A DNA stretch of 18,337 nucleotides from an uncultured Clostridia bacterium (GTDB lineage Bacteria > Bacillota > Clostridia > Lachnospirales > Lachnospiraceae). Position numbers and translations under genes: made by a program. The notes below the pieces were generated by a model. It made no database searches. It saw only the letters and a program-made list of their open reading frames with translations, and was not told the DNA's origin. Shown here one piece after another: positions 6,582 to 13,113 of this stretch; the stretch's first letter is position 1, and every line of letters starts with the position of its first letter. The stretch covers positions 1-18,337 of the forward strand of contig CAMHMG010000025.1 of the NCBI GenBank assembly GCA_946186175.1. Reading direction: 5' to 3'.

Positions 6582-7988
6582 ATGAAAGCGGAATATAGTA
6601 AAATAATCAAAGAGATAAAAAGACATAATGACCTGGAATATAACCTTCCGGCTTACGGCAATGCCTATATTGATTCGGTATATGAATATAATATGATCAG
6701 ACTTGTACTTAATTACTATACACTTAAGGAAGTGTTCGATGAGGGTGGTACAATACTTAATGACGAGCCGTTAATTGATGCATTAGAGCAGATCCACACA
6801 ATTATATTTGAAACGCTGATGTCTGATGATGGACAAGACAGATGTCCTGATTGTCTTGATAGAATTGATACAATACGTAATGAATTAACAGATCGAATGA
6901 CTGTACTTACATCATATACAGATGCTTTACAAATATATGAATATGTTCTTAATCGTATTGAATATGGAATAACAAAAGAAACGTACGATGTTGATGTGGC
7001 AGATCTGACAGAGCGAATATTCAGATATATATTTAACGATAATGATAAAATGGTCATCAACAGCAAGATACAGATGATCACTGCACAGCTTCCTGTGCGT
7101 ATGACAAAGAATAAATTCTTCGACTATGTAAATGCAACGCTGAATATATATAAAGGTTCAGATAAGTCTTCTGTAGACGGCTTTGTTGATATGGTCATGT
7201 CTACATCAGTTATCAATAAACCGAAAGGATACGGAGAATTATATCCTGAAATATTCAAATTGATCGATCTGCTTGATAATACAGATTTTAAGAATATTAA
7301 TATGGATGTTTATCGTTCTATTATGGAGCAGTTTTCGATGACATCTTCCTTCCTTACGGATATGGTCAGCAATCATTTGATCTTAATGGAGATAGTTAAT
7401 GCTTTATACAGTATTCTTCTTTCTATTCCATATCAGAATAATAAAAGTGAAGTGGTTAATACTGTAAGCTCAATGATTGGAAGTTTACATGATGCATTTA
7501 TTTCAGGAGGAGATATACCTGAGGATGTCGATCTTAAGTTTGAGAAGATTGAGGGAGTGCAGGAGTATCTGTCAGAAGATATAATTCAGTATGAAAGTAT
7601 TCTAAATAGTGTAGTAGAAGAATCAGGTGATGAAATATCATGGATAATGGCGGATGAGATATTCTCAAGACTTGATAAGATATCAAAGTTGATGTCTAAC
7701 AGTTTGTTTGTTGACCTTAATGAGAATAATGTAGATGCAGATATCGCTGATGATTCTTATATTCAGAACAAATATGCCGATTTAATCGTTGCTTTTAGTG
7801 ATTATTTTAAGGAGCATCCTAAGGAAGTCAATAGGGCTGTGATGGGTTCGGTATTTTCAAATATGCCGGTGTTGTTCAATTCAGTTCAGGAAATAAAGGA
7901 CTATATAGAACATAGTCTTAACAGTTGCAGTAATGAAAGTGAATTGATGGCATGTGCGAAGATTATTGATGAAATGATGGATGAGTGA
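6582..7988 (+). CDS. Helical orphan protein of unknown function, 468 residues
   Basis: I do not recognise this protein. It is soluble, without signal peptide or membrane segments, and appears almost wholly alpha-helical with many Ile, Asp, Tyr and Asn. A CPDC pair (Cys88, Cys91) is the only obvious motif. The long middle (about 180-300) alternates hydrophobic and polar residues like a helical-repeat scaffold. AAGGA about 9 nt upstream supports ATG 6582. It begins 18 nt after the zinc-tailed rhomboid-like gene, suggesting co-expression and possibly a physical link to that protein's cytoplasmic tail; this is inference only. Codon use and base composition resemble the neighbours, so nothing suggests recent transfer. 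Confidence 0.82.
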   Translation: MKAEYSKIIKEIKRHNDLEYNLPAYGNAYIDSVYEYNMIRLVLNYYTLKEVFDEGGTILNDEPLIDALEQIHTIIFETLMSDDGQDRCPDCLDRIDTIRNELTDRMTVLTSYTDALQIYEYVLNRIEYGITKETYDVDVADLTERIFRYIFNDNDKMVINSKIQMITAQLPVRMTKNKFFDYVNATLNIYKGSDKSSVDGFVDMVMSTSVINKPKGYGELYPEIFKLIDLLDNTDFKNINMDVYRSIMEQFSMTSSFLTDMVSNHLILMEIVNALYSILLSIPYQNNKSEVVNTVSSMIGSLHDAFISGGDIPEDVDLKFEKIEGVQEYLSEDIIQYESILNSVVEESGDEISWIMADEIFSRLDKISKLMSNSLFVDLNENNVDADIADDSYIQNKYADLIVAFSDYFKEHPKEVNRAVMGSVFSNMPVLFNSVQEIKDYIEHSLNSCSNESELMACAKIIDEMMDE

Positions 7989-8028
7989 TAATTGATATCA
8001 ATATATGGTAACTGTTTACGCAGCATCG

Positions 8029-8078
8029 TGCATTTATTGCTCGATACGTACGAAAATGTATATCATACGATAAATGCA
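8029..8078. promoter_or_regulatory. Inverted repeat in the leader of the small orphan gene
   Basis: TGCATTTAT (8029-8037) and ATAAATGCA (8070-8078) are perfect inverted repeats. A further partial match (GATA plus flanking bases) lies inside the arms. No T-tract follows, so it is not an obvious terminator. It lies just before the ribosome site of the gene starting at 8098. Confidence 0.5.
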
Positions 8079-8087
8079 TAACAAATG

Positions 8088-8093
8088 GGGTGG
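8088..8093 (+). promoter_or_regulatory. Ribosome binding site supporting the GTG start at 8098
   Basis: GGGTGG within GGGGTGGAAGA, just upstream of GTG 8098. It decides against the upstream ATG 8074. Confidence 0.6.
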
Positions 8094-8097
8094 AAGA

Positions 8098-8427
8098 GTG
8101 AGGTTTATTTTTTCTAAAAAACTATATAGTGACGGATTTTCCGAGAAGAAATTAAAAACTGTCCGTAGTCAAATTACTTATGGAAAAATAAAAATAGGGA
8201 TTTATCTTATCACACTTCCTCTTGTTGAAGACGGGATTCTTGAAATATACTGGTATCCTCAATTTCTACAGCCTGAATATAGAAAGATAAAGCAAGAGGC
8301 TTTTGTAGTTGGTATTGCGAAGTCAAAAGAAGACGCATTTTCACTTGTGGAAAGGATAGTGAAGGATGTAGGTGTGAGTGACAATAGATTACTGATAAAT
8401 GATTATTTTAAGGGTTGGATTATATGA
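8098..8427 (+). CDS. Small conserved-looking hypothetical protein upstream of the DUF2953 gene, 109 residues
   Basis: Function is unknown. It resembles the short proteins often found just before DUF2953 genes in Lachnospiraceae. The pattern is a basic N-terminal helix (KLYSDGFSEKKLKTVRSQI), beta strands IGIYLITLPLVEDGILEIYW, and an FVVGIAKSKEDAFSLVERIV helix. There is no membrane segment. The start is GTG 8098: GGGTGG (8088-8093) is spaced 4-5 nt from it. The in-frame ATG at 8074 has no ribosome site and lies within an inverted repeat. Its stop overlaps the DUF2953 start (ATGA at 8424-8427), so the two are translationally coupled and probably work together. Confidence 0.82.
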   Translation: MRFIFSKKLYSDGFSEKKLKTVRSQITYGKIKIGIYLITLPLVEDGILEIYWYPQFLQPEYRKIKQEAFVVGIAKSKEDAFSLVERIVKDVGVSDNRLLINDYFKGWII

Positions 8428-9440
8428 TATTGACAATATTAAAGATTATCGGAATTATTCTTCTGGTGATTCTTTTACTTATAATTTTTATATTGGCAGT
8501 TGTAATGCTGTGTCCTATAAGATACCGATTTAACGCAGAATACTTTGACAGCCCTGATGTATTTGCAGTTGTGAGATTTCTGCCGGTAGGACTTAATGCT
8601 CAGGTTACCTTTAAGGAGAATGATTTGAATTATACAGTCAGGGCACTCGGCGGAGTTATAATGACCAATACTGATGCCAAGCTTTCGTGGATTGGAAGAA
8701 AGATATCCGGTGGTGCAGATACAGGAGTCGGCGAGAATACCGGTGGCAATGATACATCTTTGACATCGGATTCAAATGATGTTGTTAATCAGAATATAGA
8801 TGATATAAGTAATTCTGATGTTTCAAGTGTTGATTATAATAATAATCCGGAAAGTGAAGATAACAGTATTAATACAGAAGGTGTAGATAATAGTATCGAT
8901 ACTTTTAATATTAAGGATAGTATTAACGATAATGGAAAAAAGAAAACAAAAAAAATAAAGAAGTCCGGGAAAATTAAAGACAAAAGACCTTTGTCCGAAA
9001 AAATAGAAGATAAAACAGCAAAGCTTAAAAGAAAATACGCTGAAATATGTAATAAAATAAAAAAACTAAACAAGAAAAAAGACAGTCTATTGAAGGTGTT
9101 AAAAAGTGAAAGATTTGAAAAAGCCAAAAGAGATGTATTTCGTTATATTAAAGAACTCTTAAAAGCACTAAAACCAAAACATATTGACGGTCGAATTCAT
9201 TTTGGATTGGATGATCCGGCTACAACAGGAGAAATAGTTGGTGGTCTGGCGACATTTCTTCCTTTATATGATGGGATAATAGACATAAGACCGGATTTTG
9301 AGAAACAGATAATTGAAGGTATTATCAAGGGTTATGGAAAGTTTAGAATTATATCTTTTGTTAAAGTTGGAATCAAAGTTATTTTTAATAGAAATCTTAT
9401 GAAAGTGATCAAGAGAGTACAAACTATATTAGAAGCCTAG
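8424..9440 (+). CDS. DUF2953 (YtfI-like) membrane-anchored protein, 338 residues
   Basis: DUF2953 proteins (Bacillus subtilis YtfI is one) are encoded beside gerW/ytfJ, as here; their biochemical role is unknown. One N-terminal membrane segment (about 4-29) is followed by a short beta-rich part (YRFNAEYFDSPDVFAVVRFL). A long Asn/Ser/Asp-rich linker spans about 100-170, then a Lys-rich block with a coiled-coil-like helix (about 171-245). The recognisable DUF2953 core comes last: HIDGRIHFGLDDPATTGEIV from about 253, then LPLYDGIIDIRPDF. ATG 8424 overlaps the upstream stop as ATGA and has AAGGG 9 nt upstream; a TTG at 8415 is less likely. The TAG stop overlaps the AGGAGG of the gerW ribosome site, so gerW expression may be coupled. 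Confidence 0.9.
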   Translation: MILTILKIIGIILLVILLLIIFILAVVMLCPIRYRFNAEYFDSPDVFAVVRFLPVGLNAQVTFKENDLNYTVRALGGVIMTNTDAKLSWIGRKISGGADTGVGENTGGNDTSLTSDSNDVVNQNIDDISNSDVSSVDYNNNPESEDNSINTEGVDNSIDTFNIKDSINDNGKKKTKKIKKSGKIKDKRPLSEKIEDKTAKLKRKYAEICNKIKKLNKKKDSLLKVLKSERFEKAKRDVFRYIKELLKALKPKHIDGRIHFGLDDPATTGEIVGGLATFLPLYDGIIDIRPDFEKQIIEGIIKGYGKFRIISFVKVGIKVIFNRNLMKVIKRVQTILEA

Positions 9441-9449
9441 GAGGATTAT

Positions 9450-9851
9450 ATGATGGCAAATAACGATTTTAATCAAACGGTAAGTTCGCTGTTTTCCGGA
9501 ATGGATAAGTTTATGACTACCAAGACAGTTGTGGGTGAACCAAAGAGTGTCGGTGATACGATTCTGGTACCATTAGTTGATGTAAGCTTTGGCGTTGCTG
9601 CAGGCGCTTTTGCCGGTGAGAAGAAGGATAACGGTGCAGGAGGAATGGGTGGCAAGATGTCGCCAAGTGCCGTTTTGGTTATTCATGGTGATCAGATAAG
9701 ACTTGTCAATGTGAAAAATCAGGATACTATAACAAAGGTTTTGGATATGCTGCCGGAGGTTATTGAAAGATTTAAGAAAAAAGACGGAGATGTAGATCTT
9801 AATTCTCCTGAAATTGATAAAGCTGTTGATGAGATTGTAGAAAAAGAATAA
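9450..9851 (+). CDS. gerW: GerW (YtfJ) family sporulation/germination protein
   Basis: Spore_YtfJ-family proteins are made during sporulation; in Bacillus subtilis GerW is needed for normal SleB-dependent germination. The 133-residue product shows the family order: VVGEPKSVGDTILVPLVDVS, then FGVAAGAFAG, a Gly-rich loop (GAGGMGGKMSPSAVLVI) and the C-terminal helix TKVLDMLPEVIERF. There is no membrane segment. TAGGAGG (9438-9444) supports ATG 9450, with ATG 9453 equally possible. It lies directly after its usual partner, the DUF2953 gene. Its presence does not prove sporulation, since family members persist in lineages not known to sporulate. Confidence 0.95.
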   Translation: MMANNDFNQTVSSLFSGMDKFMTTKTVVGEPKSVGDTILVPLVDVSFGVAAGAFAGEKKDNGAGGMGGKMSPSAVLVIHGDQIRLVNVKNQDTITKVLDMLPEVIERFKKKDGDVDLNSPEIDKAVDEIVEKE

Positions 9852-9917
9852 GAATACGAACTATTTTACTAAGAGCCGCATATACTGTTTTATAGTAATT
9901 CGAATTTGGAAGTAACT

Positions 9918-10055
9918 ATGAGACGGGTATGGGGCTTTGCTTTTTTTTGGTTTAGTGTTGGAATGATAGTAGACTTTATTTTGAAAGGATTTTGGAATTT
10001 TGTTGTGCTTATTATAGCGTTGGTGATTGCATATATATTATTTTGTAGATGTTGA
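9918..10055 (+). CDS. 45-residue single-pass membrane protein
   Basis: This short gene encodes MRRVWGFAFFWFSVGMIVDF followed by a second hydrophobic stretch (FVVLIIALVIAYILFCRC), probably two short membrane segments or one hairpin. GGAAG lies about 6 nt before ATG 9918, which is a good ribosome site. The pattern (MRxxWGFxFFWFxxGM near the start, LFC near the end) resembles short hypothetical membrane proteins I have seen in Clostridia, but I cannot name a family. It follows gerW by 66 nt on the same strand. Its TGA (10053-10055) lies at the first bases of the tandem repeat array, so the array is its 3' untranslated region. Confidence 0.72.
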   Translation: MRRVWGFAFFWFSVGMIVDFILKGFWNFVVLIIALVIAYILFCRC

Positions 10056-10320
10056 TTCGTTAACTATCATTGTAAACGACTATGCTAAGCTCATCTGTCG
10101 CCCTTTGGGCTTGGATTCGCTAAGCGCCGTTGTATACAGAAACTTAGCCAATCAGTCATCGCCTGTATGGCTCGACTTCTTGGAGTTTCATGGTAAACAG
10201 AACAGCACTAAGGTTCAGTTGCGCTCCTTAAGGAGCTTACTTCACCAAGTGCATCATGTATACATGAAAGTAAAACTCATCTTCGCTCGGTGAGCTTGAT
10301 TCGTTAACTTTCATTGTAAA
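10052..10320. repeat. Degenerate tandem repeat array of about 60 bp, each full unit ending in a hairpin
   Basis: Four full units (10052-10110, 10111-10171, 10172-10236, 10237-10295; 59, 61, 65 and 59 bp) and one partial unit (10296-10320) align head to tail. Shared positions include TT-GATTCG-TAA near the start and a CATTGTAAAC-like core about 17-26 nt in. The unit ends in TCGC plus an inverted repeat. The closing hairpins differ in sequence but keep pairing: GCCC/GGGC, GCC/GGC, GCTCC/GGAGC and GCTC/GAGC. The first and last unit starts are nearly identical over 25 bp (one difference), while the inner ones are diverged. Unit lengths are not multiples of three, so coding selection is unlikely. 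It fills the gap between convergent genes. I know no name for this family. Confidence 0.85.
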
Positions 10321-10348
10321 AAAATAGTACTGCCGAAGCAGTACTATA
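10318..10348 (-). terminator. rpmB: rpmB rho-independent terminator
   Basis: On the minus strand a perfect 10-bp stem (10339-10348 with 10325-10334; ATAGTACTGC) closes a 4-nt loop and is followed by a run of T (A-run 10318-10325 on the plus strand). It lies 13 nt past the rpmB stop. The partial fifth repeat unit runs straight into its T-tract. Confidence 0.92.
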
Positions 10349-10361
10349 ATTAAAATATTGA

Positions 10362-10547
10362 TTATGCTCTCTCAACTTTGCCTGAACGTAAGCAAGATGT
10401 ACAAACATAGATTCTCTTAGGTGTACCATCAATGTTAGCCTTAACCTTCTTAATGTTTGACTTCCACATCTTGTTAGATCTTCTATGAGAATGACTCACT
10501 TTAATTCCGAAATGAGCGCCTTTATCACATATTGAGCACTTTGCCAC
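10362..10547 (-). CDS. rpmB: 50S ribosomal protein L28
   Basis: L28 is a component of the large ribosomal subunit. The 61-residue protein has the hallmark VSHSHRRSNKMWKSN segment (18-32) and four zinc-ligand cysteines, Cys4/Cys7 and Cys49/Cys52 (KCSIC and VCTSC). This makes it the zinc-binding form of L28. The start is GTG 10547, giving MAKCSIC. AAGGAGGTG (10554-10562 on the minus strand) is 6 nt upstream; an in-frame GTG at 10556 overlaps that site and is rejected. It is monocistronic, divergent from yloU-fakA as in Bacillus subtilis and many Clostridia, with its own promoter and terminator. Confidence 0.98.
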   Translation of the reverse strand: MAKCSICDKGAHFGIKVSHSHRRSNKMWKSNIKKVKANIDGTPKRIYVCTSCLRSGKVERA

Positions 10548-10553
10548 AGCTGA

Positions 10554-10562
10554 CACCTCCTT
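10554..10562 (-). promoter_or_regulatory. rpmB: Ribosome binding site fixing the GTG start of rpmB
   Basis: AAGGAGGTG on the minus strand, 6 nt before GTG 10547. It rules out the longer reading from 10556, which would start inside the site. Confidence 0.9.
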
Positions 10563-10595
10563 GAAATAATTAACCTATCGGTTTGCAACACGTCA

Positions 10596-10624
10596 ATTCT
10601 ATCAGAAGTGAATCGCAATTGCAA
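10596..10624 (-). promoter_or_regulatory. rpmB: rpmB promoter
   Basis: On the minus strand, TTGCAA (10619-10624), a 17-bp spacer and TAGAAT (10596-10601). It is placed about 50 nt upstream of rpmB. Confidence 0.75.
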
Positions 10625-10661
10625 GCATTAATTTAAAAAAATAGCAAATTTTGATTTTTAC

Positions 10662-10690
10662 TTGCGTAAGTAGGGGCGTAATGGTATGAT
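10662..10690 (+). promoter_or_regulatory. yloU-fakA promoter
   Basis: TTGCGT (10662-10667), a 17-bp spacer and TATGAT (10685-10690) with TGG before it (extended -10). A short dyad, TACTT (10659-10663) with AAGTA (10668-10672), overlaps the -35 and could be an operator or chance. Confidence 0.72.
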
Positions 10691-10766
10691 AATATGAAAT
10701 GTAATACAGTATCCTGTTTGATTATCAAAAGTCTGACGGATATATATCATTAAAGGAGGTTTCCAC

Positions 10767-11126
10767 ATGAAGATAGAATTAGATAATGGAAACGGCGGCG
10801 TTGTGATAGAAAGTGATGTTATCGCTCAATATGCCGGACAATCTGCTGTTGAATGTTTTGGAATTGTAGGAATGGCTACAGTCAACATGAAAGATGGTAT
10901 CGTTAAGCTTCTTCGAGGTGACAGCATTTCTAAAGGTGTCAACGTGACTGTAGAGGAGAATAATGCTATAGCTATTGATTTTCATATTATTGTAGCTTAT
11001 GGAGTAAGTATTTCGACTGTTTGTGAGAATCTGATGTCAACAGTTCGTTATAAAGTTGAGGAATTTACCGGTATGCTAGTTGAGAAGATCAACGTGTTTG
11101 TTGAAGGCGTACGGGTTATTGATTAG
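10767..11126 (+). CDS. Asp23/Gls24-family protein (YloU-like), 119 residues
   Basis: Asp23/Gls24 proteins are small cytoplasmic, often membrane-associated proteins linked to envelope stress and lipid metabolism; the exact activity is unknown. The family order is clear: a beta-rich start (GGVVIESDVIAQYAGQSAVE), GIVGMA, then NAIAIDFHIIVAYGVSI, the helix STVCENLMSTVRYKVEEFTG, and the closing VEKINVFVEGVRVID. AAAGGAGG about 6 nt before ATG 10767 is an excellent ribosome site. It is 8 nt before fakA, the same pair as yloU-yloV in Bacillus subtilis, with rpmB divergent upstream. I leave the symbol blank because yloU is a Bacillus locus name. Confidence 0.95.
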   Translation: MKIELDNGNGGVVIESDVIAQYAGQSAVECFGIVGMATVNMKDGIVKLLRGDSISKGVNVTVEENNAIAIDFHIIVAYGVSISTVCENLMSTVRYKVEEFTGMLVEKINVFVEGVRVID

Positions 11127-11134
11127 GAGGAACT

Positions 11135-12961
11135 ATGAGCCAGAACAATGATCAAAACAGAGTAGGTCTTGATGCTAAGGGATTGCAATATGCTTTTTTA
11201 GCAGGCGCAAAGAGTATTGAAGAGAAGAAAGATTATATTAATGAATTGAATGTATTTCCGGTTCCGGATGGTGATACCGGTACTAATATGACTTTGACTA
11301 TAACATCTGCTGCAAAAGAGGTTGCAGCTATAACAGAACCGACTTTTGCCAATGTAACTAAGGCAATGTCTACAGGTTCATTGCGTGGAGCAAGAGGTAA
11401 TTCGGGTGTTATTCTTTCTCAGTTAATAAGAGGTCTTTGCAAAGGATTAGAGGATAAGAACGAGATTACTACAGAAATAGTTGCTGCAGCATTTGAACGT
11501 GCAGTTGCAACAGCGTATAAAGCGGTTATGAAACCCAAAGAGGGAACTATTCTAACTGTTGCAAAGGGATTATCTGATAAAGCAACAGAGCTTGCAAAAG
11601 CTAAGAAGGATCCTCTTGAATTTGCTACGGGTGTTCTTGAATATGGTAGAGAAGTCCTCAATAAGACTCCTGATATGCTTCCTGTACTTAAAGAGGCCGG
11701 AGTTGTTGATTCGGGCGGTGAAGGTCTGATGACAATCTTAGAGGGTGCATTTGCTGCTCTTACAGGAAAGGTTTCATATGATTTTTCTAATGGATATGAG
11801 GGAGAAATGGTCCATGCAACAAGAAGTAACGGACCTGCTCCGGATGCGTCGGGATTGAGACTTACCAATTCATTGGGAATTGATAGAAAAACAATTGATA
11901 CATCTCATATTAAATACGGATATTGTACTGAATTTGTAATAATATTAGAGAAGGATTTTCCTAAGGAGACTGAGGAGAGATTTAAAGAGTTTCTGTTATC
12001 CATTGGAGATTCTCTTGTTGTAGTGTCGGATGATACAATCTGTAAAGTTCATGTCCATACCAATCATCCGGGACAGGCATTTGAGAAGGCGATGGAATAT
12101 GGTTCTCTTACAAGCATGAAGATCGATAATATGCGTGAGGAACATAGAGAAAAAGTTATCACTGAAGCGGAGAAAGTTGCAGCTGGTAAGGCTGTTGCCG
12201 GCAAATCGTTTGAAAATGTGCAGATAGCCGGACATAACGTGAGTTGGATGAATGATGATAAGAAAGCATCGACTGAAGAAGATAAAGAACCTGCAAAACA
12301 GAAGGAATATGGATTTATTGCTGTTTCTGTCGGACAGGGAATGAATGATATATTCAAAGATCTTGGCGTTGATCATTTAATAGAAGGTGGTCAGACAATG
12401 AATCCAAGTACGGAAGATATGCTTAATGCAATAGACAAAGTCAATGCAAAGACAGTGTATATTCTTCCTAACAATAAGAATATCATCCTTGCTGCTAATC
12501 AGGCTAAAGATTTGACAGAAGATAAAGAGATTGTAGTTGTACCTTCTAAGACAGCTCCACAAGGTGTTGCTGCATTAATTGCATTTGATGCACAGGCATC
12601 ATCAGAAGATAATCTTGCTAATATGATATCTGATATGGGCAATGTCAAGACCGGTCAGGTGACATATGCGGTAAGGGATACAAGTATTGATGGCAAGACT
12701 ATCAACGCCGGCGATATTATGGGTATAGATGATAACGGCATCGTTTCAGTATCTACTGATCTTTTTGAATCTACAAAAGAACTTCTTGATCATATGGTAG
12801 ATGAAGATTCCGAACTTATCAGCATTTATTATGGCGCTGAGGTTAAGGAGGAGGATGCTAAGGAATTCGAGAATTATGTAACAGAAAATTATGAGGACTG
12901 CGATGTAGAGTTTAATTACGGCGGACAGCCTATATACTATTATATTTTATCTGTAGAATAG
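11135..12961 (+). CDS. fakA: Fatty acid kinase catalytic subunit FakA (DAK/DhaL domain protein, YloV-like)
   Basis: FakA phosphorylates fatty acids bound to FakB (DegV-family) proteins, feeding acyl-phosphate to phospholipid synthesis. The 608-residue protein has an N-terminal DhaL-type nucleotide domain with VFPVPDGDTGTNM (40-52; Asp45 and Asp47 bind metal) and GSLRGARGNSG (81-91). The middle domain carries the zinc-like ligands Cys264 (YGYCTEF) and His306/His308 (KVHVHTNHPG). The C-terminal domain starts about 391. A charged linker (about 350-390, rich in Lys/Glu/Asp) makes it somewhat longer than Bacillus YloV. GGAGG before ATG 11135 supports the start. No fakB gene is in the window, so a partner must be elsewhere. 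Confidence 0.93.
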   Translation: MSQNNDQNRVGLDAKGLQYAFLAGAKSIEEKKDYINELNVFPVPDGDTGTNMTLTITSAAKEVAAITEPTFANVTKAMSTGSLRGARGNSGVILSQLIRGLCKGLEDKNEITTEIVAAAFERAVATAYKAVMKPKEGTILTVAKGLSDKATELAKAKKDPLEFATGVLEYGREVLNKTPDMLPVLKEAGVVDSGGEGLMTILEGAFAALTGKVSYDFSNGYEGEMVHATRSNGPAPDASGLRLTNSLGIDRKTIDTSHIKYGYCTEFVIILEKDFPKETEERFKEFLLSIGDSLVVVSDDTICKVHVHTNHPGQAFEKAMEYGSLTSMKIDNMREEHREKVITEAEKVAAGKAVAGKSFENVQIAGHNVSWMNDDKKASTEEDKEPAKQKEYGFIAVSVGQGMNDIFKDLGVDHLIEGGQTMNPSTEDMLNAIDKVNAKTVYILPNNKNIILAANQAKDLTEDKEIVVVPSKTAPQGVAALIAFDAQASSEDNLANMISDMGNVKTGQVTYAVRDTSIDGKTINAGDIMGIDDNGIVSVSTDLFESTKELLDHMVDEDSELISIYYGAEVKEEDAKEFENYVTENYEDCDVEFNYGGQPIYYYILSVE

Positions 12962-13007
12962 GGTATTTCATTCTTGCCGTAACGACATATCAAATATTTA
13001 TTAATAT

Positions 13008-13062
13008 ATGGTGGTGATCAGGTGTCTTAACTAAGATGCATGCACCACCATGATTGTTTTTT
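13008..13062 (+). terminator. Terminator of the yloU-fakA operon
   Basis: ATGGTGGTG (13008-13016) pairs with CACCACCAT (13043-13051), with a smaller TCTTA/TAAGA hairpin inside the loop. A T-run follows at 13057-13062. It lies about 47 nt past the fakA stop. The long structured loop is unusual but no known riboswitch or T-box motif is seen. Confidence 0.82.
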
Positions 13063-13113
13063 ATAATTATCTGAGCTTTAATGTTACATATCATATGAAA
13101 AGGTGAATATATA

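Noticed and set aside
6403..6585. 60-codon plus-strand frame at the end of the rhomboid-like gene
   Set aside because: Lies within the real gene in another frame, no ribosome site, and the Cys/His pattern is explained by the rhomboid-like frame.
10027..10293. 88-codon open frame running through the repeat array
   Set aside because: Begins at a TTG inside the small membrane gene with no ribosome site, and unit lengths of 59, 61 and 65 bp shift the frame from unit to unit, so the repeats do not encode a repeated peptide.
10052..10320. CRISPR array
   Set aside because: The repeats are degenerate and there are no unique spacers between identical repeats; units differ along their whole length.
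11996..12376. Minus-strand 126-codon frame in fakA
   Set aside because: Antisense shadow of an intact gene, with no promoter or ribosome site of its own.
13008..13062. Riboswitch or T-box leader for recG
   Set aside because: The stem-loop with T-run fits a terminator for the preceding operon; I see no T-box, specifier or known aptamer motif.
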